From the NCBI GenBank assembly GCA_028819675.1, contig JAPPKT010000141.1, positions 1-9,511 of the forward strand: a DNA stretch of 9,511 nt, given 5' to 3'. Positions 5,734 to 9,511 of this stretch are shown here, piece by piece. The position numbers were made by a program, and so were the translations under genes. The stretch's first letter is position 1. Each line of letters opens with the position of its first letter. The notes below the pieces were generated by a model that worked only from the letters and a program-made list of their open reading frames with translations, was not told the DNA's origin and searched no databases. The DNA is from Caldilineaceae bacterium. GTDB lineage: Bacteria; Chloroflexota; Anaerolineae; Caldilineales; Caldilineaceae.

Positions 5734-7228
5734 TTTCCGGTTCCTGGGTCTCAGTGACCCTCGATTCCGGCTGCAAAGATCCGTTTCTCACCATCGCCCA
5801 CAGGATGGGTAGAGCGATGCGGGGACGGAAGAGGGTGGCCGGTGGACTGAGCAGATGTGCGGCGTTGAAGAAAGCAAGGCAGACATCCGGTCGATGGATG
5901 CGGTCCAGCACATGCTCGATATACCGGTGCATGAAGCGCTCGACGGGGCTGGCGTCACCGGCTTTCCGGCCAGCCCAGCGAAAGTCATCGCTAGTGGCCA
6001 GCTGCCATGGCGTTTGCAGCATCTTCGCCAGCTTCTTCTGAAAGACAAGACCGGAACGCCCGATACGGGCGTCCTCCAGGCCCCCCTGCTTTCGGTTCCC
6101 TCTCCTCTTTAGGAAGTCGTCAAGGATTTCCGCCGAAAGCGCGCTCACCGTCATACCCTGAGCGTATACCGGGTTAAACGCGCAGACCGAGTCGCCCAGC
6201 GCGATCACGCCCTGCGGCCACCGTTTCAGTCTTTCATAGTGACGCCAGTGATTCTCAGTACGCCGGTAGCCCACGATGCCGGTCAGTGGTTCGGCCGCAC
6301 TGATCGCCTCCCAGACCTGCGGTCCGATCAGCCTGCGGGCAAACTCTTCAAAGCCGGTCTCGTCCGTCGGCGGGTGATCCCCGGCATAGCCGACGAGTGT
6401 CACGACCCAGCGATTGCCTTCGACCGGCTGAACGACCGCGCCTCCCTTGATATCGGGAAAGCGCGTGGCGAGCAGCACCATTTTCCAATCCGCCCGCCAG
6501 TCCTCCGGGACACTGTACCAGCGCGTGGCATAGCCCACGTCCGCGTTTACAGTCGACTCCTGCGGCGCCGCATAACCGAGTTCTTCCAGCCAGCGCGGCA
6601 GACGCGAAGAGCGGCCGCTGGCATCGACGATAAGGTCGGCATGCAGCGTGACCGTTTCATCCCCCACGGTGCACACCGCGCCGGTCACGTGGGATTCGTG
6701 CGCCCCGGCTTCGCCTTCCCGACCGCTGTTTAAGAGGGTCTGTGCGCGGCTGGTGCTCAGCCCCACCACACGGTGGCCGGTGCGAAACCTTATGTTGCCG
6801 CGGCGGCGCAGGCGCTCGCGCACCCGGCTTTCCAGCAGGGCGCGGCTGACACTGTAACCGAGGAGATTCGAATCGAAGCGGGGTAACCAACTGCCACCCG
6901 CCAGGGCGGCAGTATCCTTCAGCCAGTTGAGAGGGGTTGCGCCGAGGGCCAGCAGCTCCTCCTCCAGGCCGGGAAACTGTTTGCGCAGCACCTGCACGCC
7001 CCGCAACAGTAGGACATGCACATGACGTGATTGCGGCACGCCGGGCCGGCCAGTGGCTTGCGCCAAGCTATGCGTGTCTGCTGTGTGATCGGTGGGCCGT
7101 GACCGGGTCCGCCACGCCTCGTCCCGCTCCAGGACAGTGACCTGCTCGCAATGGTCGGCGAGCACGTTGGCAGCAAATAGTCCAGCCATGCCGCCGCCGA
7201 CTACAATTGCAGTTTTCAACACTCCCAC
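5720..7228 (-). CDS. FAD-dependent monooxygenase (PHBH fold; resembles MonCI/LasC-type epoxidases)
   Basis: A roughly 502-residue flavoprotein monooxygenase. Residue numbers are from the GTG at 7228. Seen: the N-terminal FAD dinucleotide motif AIVVGGGMAGLFAANVL (GGGMAG at 11-16) with VTVLERD closing the fold; PQSRHVHVLLLRGVQVL (about 65-81), a pattern I associate with MonCI/LasC-type epoxidases; the strand VDASGRSSRLPRWLEELG (from 201); and the second FAD motif ALGDSVCAFNPVYAQGM (about 343-359). An Arg-rich C-terminal helical part follows. Substrate unknown: such enzymes oxidise or epoxidise aromatic, polyketide or terpenoid compounds using NAD(P)H and oxygen. Start: GTG at 7228 has GGCGGG upstream; GTG 7222 and TTG 7219 are alternatives. 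The open frame reaches 7417, but that extra part is Arg/Trp-rich, overlaps cysNC and is a shadow. It lies 31 bases after cysNC, so it is probably in the same operon. Confidence 0.87.
   Translation of the reverse strand: MGVLKTAIVVGGGMAGLFAANVLADHCEQVTVLERDEAWRTRSRPTDHTADTHSLAQATGRPGVPQSRHVHVLLLRGVQVLRKQFPGLEEELLALGATPLNWLKDTAALAGGSWLPRFDSNLLGYSVSRALLESRVRERLRRRGNIRFRTGHRVVGLSTSRAQTLLNSGREGEAGAHESHVTGAVCTVGDETVTLHADLIVDASGRSSRLPRWLEELGYAAPQESTVNADVGYATRWYSVPEDWRADWKMVLLATRFPDIKGGAVVQPVEGNRWVVTLVGYAGDHPPTDETGFEEFARRLIGPQVWEAISAAEPLTGIVGYRRTENHWRHYERLKRWPQGVIALGDSVCAFNPVYAQGMTVSALSAEILDDFLKRRGNRKQGGLEDARIGRSGLVFQKKLAKMLQTPWQLATSDDFRWAGRKAGDASPVERFMHRYIEHVLDRIHRPDVCLAFFNAAHLLSPPATLFRPRIALPILWAMVRNGSLQPESRVTETQEPETSSL
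5746..5760. repeat. Short hairpin near the comEA/monooxygenase junction
   Basis: GGGTC (5746-5750) and GACCC (5756-5760) pair around TCAGT, just after the comEA stop and inside the last codons of the monooxygenase gene. It could help end comEA transcripts, but the stem is only 5 bp with no T-run. Confidence 0.2.
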
Positions 7229-7259
7229 CGATCGCCCGCCGGACAGCCAATGCCGACGG

Positions 7260-9203
7260 TCAACTGTCTCCACCAGGTACGATCCCTGCCTGTGCCAGCG
7301 CTTCCATAATCTGCTGCGCCAGTTCCTCCGCGCTGTGACGGTCCGCCTCCAGCACCATCTCCGGCTGGAGCGGCTCCTCATAGGGGGCCGAAACGCCGGT
7401 GAAGTTCGGGATCTCACCGCTCTCGGCTCGAGCGTACAGCCCCTTAGGATCCCGCTCCTTGCAGATTTCTACGTCGCACTTGACGAAGAGTTCCCAGAAA
7501 CTACCTTCCGGGGCCAGCGCCCGCGCCGCCTCCCGGTCCGCCGCATAGGGCGAAATAAACGTGCACAGCACGATATTGCCATGCTCAAACGCCAGTCTGG
7601 CCACCTCCGCCACCCGGCGAATATTCTCCGTGCGCGCCGCCGCACCAAAACCCAGATCGCTGTTCAGGCCATGTCGCACATTGTCTCCGTCCAATGAGAA
7701 CGTACGCACGCCCAACGCAAACAACCTCTGTTCCAGCGCCTTCGCCACCGTCGACTTGCCCGAACCGGACAGCCCCGTAAACCAGAGCACCGCCGCCCCA
7801 TGACCGTTCTGCTCCTCCCGCATCGGCCGCGTGACCGCGACCGGCTCCCAGACCACGTTGGAGGAACGAGCCGTGCGCACAGCAGGCCTGTCTCTCTCTT
7901 CCTGCTTCTGCACCAACTCACTCACGCGCCGTGCCCGGTCCCGGATCATGCCGGCCGCAACCGTGTTATTGGTCTGTGGGTCGATGAGAATAAAGCTGCC
8001 TGTGGCGCGGTTGATCTGATACGAGTCGAAGAAAAGAGGCTCGGTAGTCACAATCTGCCCGCGGCCGATCTCGTTAAGCTGCAGTGTTTGCGCATCTTCA
8101 CGGTGCATCGTGTCTACATTGATGCGGTAGTTCAACTCCTGGACCGAGGCCCGCACCCGCCGCGTCGACTGCTGCAACCAGTACCACTGTCCGCTGAAAT
8201 TGCCTGCAACCGCCCCCTGAATCTTCATCGGCTCTTCGCTCATCCAGCACAGCGTCGCGTCGATCTGGTTCGACGAGTGGGGCAGGTTGCGCACCCGTAC
8301 CAGCATATCCCCCCGGCTGATGTCGATCTCGTCTTCGAGCGTGATCACAACGCCATCGCCGGCAACGGCCCGCTCGCAGCTCTCATCGCCCCGCTGGATC
8401 CCGGCCACGCGGCTGCGAATCCCGGCCGGCAGCGTCACCACCTCCTCGCCCACCGCAATGCGGCCCGATACGATCTGCCCGGCGAAACCGCGGAAGTCCA
8501 TGTCAGCCGCGCCGTTCGCCCTGATCACATACTGTATCGGCAGGCGAAAGTCCACGTTGTTGCGGCCGGCGCCGATGTTGACCGTTTCCAGGTGGTGCAG
8601 CAGCGTCGCGCCGTGATACCAGGGCATATTTTCGCTCTGGCTGACGATGTTGTCGCCATGCAGCGCGGAGATGGGAATGTACACGACATGGCGCACGTTC
8701 AACTTGGCCGCGAACGCGCGGTATTCCGCGACAATCTCCTGGTAGCGCGCCTCGCTGTATCCGACCAGGTCCATCTTGTTGACGGCGACGACGATATGGG
8801 GGATCTGCAGAAGAGAGGCGATAAAGCTGTGCCGCTTCGACTGCGTCAGGACGCCTTTGCGGGCGTCAACCAGTATGATCGCCAGCTCCGCCGTGGACGC
8901 GCCGGTCACCATGTTGCGCGTGTACTGGATATGTCCCGGCGTGTCCGCGATGATGAACTTGCGTCTGGGCGTCGCCGTGTAACGGTAGGCGACGTCGATC
9001 GTGATGCCCTGCTCCCGCTCCGCCCGCAGCCCGTCGGTCAGCAGCGCCAGGTCGACCGAAGGGTCGCCGCGTGCCGCGCTCGCCTCCTCGACCGCTTCCA
9101 ACTGGTCTTCGAATATCGCTTTGGAATCGTATAACAACCGCCCTATCAATGTCGATTTGCCGTCATCGACGCTGCCGGCGGTGGAGAAGCGCAGTAGATC
9201 CAT
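7260..9203 (-). CDS. cysNC: Bifunctional sulfate adenylyltransferase subunit 1 / APS kinase (CysN-CysC fusion)
   Basis: A 647-residue fusion, full length for NodQ/CysNC. The CysN half is a GTPase that drives ATP sulfurylase (sulfate + ATP to APS) together with CysD; the CysC half phosphorylates APS to PAPS. CysN motifs: G1 GSVDDGKST (10-18), GITID (66-70), DTPGH (87-91), NKMD (142-145), SAL (179-181), then two beta-barrel domains to about 425. CysC motifs after a charged linker (about 425-468): P-loop GLSGSGKST (477-485), DGDNVRHGLNSDLGF (505-519), FISPYAADREAAR with the usual Ser (549-561), and KGLYARA plus FTGVSAPYEEP (587-611). All catalytic elements are intact. The ATG at 9203 begins directly at DLLRF; an upstream in-frame stop lies 17 codons back, so little N-terminus is missing. 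CysD, normally just upstream, is absent from the 308 bases before it. The FAD monooxygenase follows 31 bases later. Confidence 0.96.
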   Translation of the reverse strand: MDLLRFSTAGSVDDGKSTLIGRLLYDSKAIFEDQLEAVEEASAARGDPSVDLALLTDGLRAEREQGITIDVAYRYTATPRRKFIIADTPGHIQYTRNMVTGASTAELAIILVDARKGVLTQSKRHSFIASLLQIPHIVVAVNKMDLVGYSEARYQEIVAEYRAFAAKLNVRHVVYIPISALHGDNIVSQSENMPWYHGATLLHHLETVNIGAGRNNVDFRLPIQYVIRANGAADMDFRGFAGQIVSGRIAVGEEVVTLPAGIRSRVAGIQRGDESCERAVAGDGVVITLEDEIDISRGDMLVRVRNLPHSSNQIDATLCWMSEEPMKIQGAVAGNFSGQWYWLQQSTRRVRASVQELNYRINVDTMHREDAQTLQLNEIGRGQIVTTEPLFFDSYQINRATGSFILIDPQTNNTVAAGMIRDRARRVSELVQKQEERDRPAVRTARSSNVVWEPVAVTRPMREEQNGHGAAVLWFTGLSGSGKSTVAKALEQRLFALGVRTFSLDGDNVRHGLNSDLGFGAAARTENIRRVAEVARLAFEHGNIVLCTFISPYAADREAARALAPEGSFWELFVKCDVEICKERDPKGLYARAESGEIPNFTGVSAPYEEPLQPEMVLEADRHSAEELAQQIMEALAQAGIVPGGDS

Positions 9204-9511
9204 TACAAATCCCAGTGTATCGTTTTCAGCGACCGGTGGACAGAAACTTTGTCACCAACTGTGCACGATCATTTGCAGCCAGTTTATATTCCGTTTGACA
9301 CCAAGACTTTACGCGCGGATCACGCACTGGAATCGCGCCTTCTATGTCTGCCATTACGCAATACGTGACACGCAAAAAGCGGATTCATATATATTGAACG
9401 TGACTGCTAAGTCCTTGCCAAAAGGCGCTCATGATTCAGCATGGCGAAAGATGTTTCTCTCTCCTCGCTTTTGGGCGGTCGGGCCTATTCGGCCCTCCCT
9501 TGTGCGGGGGC
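9204..9511. other. Region upstream of cysNC without a confident gene
   Basis: All three minus-strand frames were read here for the end of a CysD gene (its C-terminus usually ends in a KKREGYF-like tail); none was found, and each frame is broken by stops. The region is more AT-rich than the genes around it, so it may hold the cysNC promoter. On the minus strand TACACT lies about 10 bases before the ATG, but no good -35 box matches it. A GGGCC/GGCCC hairpin (9481-9495) sits near the window end without a T-run. A TTGACA hexamer on the plus strand (9295-9300) has no -10 partner. Confidence 0.5.
9226..9354 (-). CDS. Doubtful 42-residue ORF upstream of cysNC
   Basis: An ATG at 9354 opens a frame of 42 residues (MADIEGAIPVRDPRVKSWCQ, then a Lys/Ala/Asp-containing tail ending FLSTGR) that stops 22 bases before the cysNC start. 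Its amino-acid make-up is protein-like and soluble. It has no recognisable domain, no ribosome-binding site, and third-position use unlike the GC-rich neighbours. It could be a leader peptide, a gene remnant or chance. Confidence 0.15.
   Translation of the reverse strand: MADIEGAIPVRDPRVKSWCQTEYKLAANDRAQLVTKFLSTGR

Noticed and set aside
7229..7417. 63-residue N-terminal extension of the monooxygenase frame
   Set aside because: It overlaps the conserved end of CysC, is very rich in Arg and Trp, and precedes the FAD motif that normally begins within the first 10 residues. It is a shadow of cysNC.
7800..9134. Long plus-strand frame (444 codons) opposite cysNC
   Set aside because: It is rich in Arg, His and Asp without domains, and lies wholly against the unmistakable CysNC coding strand.
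9295..9300. Plus-strand TTGACA hexamer
   Set aside because: No -10 box lies 16-18 bases downstream and no plus-strand gene follows within the window.

Overview
The window looks like ordinary chromosomal DNA from a high-GC bacterium. My best guess is a Chloroflexota-like lineage. This rests on a stand-alone cobalamin-binding mutase subunit next to a MeaB-type GTPase, a ComEA-like protein with a Thr/Pro linker, a Uma2-family nuclease, and a response regulator of an unusual NarL-like subtype. It is inference from protein character; there is no rRNA or other phylogenetic marker. No phage, transposon, CRISPR array or tRNA was seen, and I did not find a clearly undescribed multigene system.

Layout. 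Bases 3-1064 (+): the end of a NarL-type sensor histidine kinase, then its response regulator. Bases 1216-3477 (-), in transcription order: a methylmalonyl-CoA mutase-type cobalamin-binding subunit (3052-3477), a MeaB/ArgK-type GTPase (1909-2943), and a Uma2-family nuclease-fold protein (from about 1812 down to 1216) whose reading frame lacks a usual start codon. Bases 3478-3651 are a divergent intergenic region with a good minus-strand promoter and a perfect 7-bp inverted repeat over its -35 box. Bases 3652-4881 (+): an acyl-CoA dehydrogenase-fold flavoprotein that seems to lack the catalytic glutamate. Bases 4993-5733 (+): a membrane-anchored ComEA-like SLBB/helix-hairpin-helix protein, preceded by a 26-bp imperfect palindrome. 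Bases 9203-5720 (-): a complete CysN-CysC fusion, then a FAD-dependent monooxygenase 31 bp downstream, whose end overlaps the end of comEA by 14 bp. Bases 9204-9511 hold no recognisable gene apart from a doubtful 42-residue ORF.

How the genes fit together. The kinase and regulator form one two-component system of unknown stimulus. The cobalamin subunit and MeaB belong to adenosylcobalamin-dependent acyl-CoA mutase chemistry; MeaB loads or protects the mutase cofactor. The catalytic large subunit is not in the window. The divergent flavoprotein could act on related acyl-CoA substrates, but that is inferred from position only. CysNC makes APS and PAPS from sulfate, yet its usual partner CysD is not next to it. 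The downstream FAD monooxygenase is probably co-transcribed with it, with an unknown substrate.
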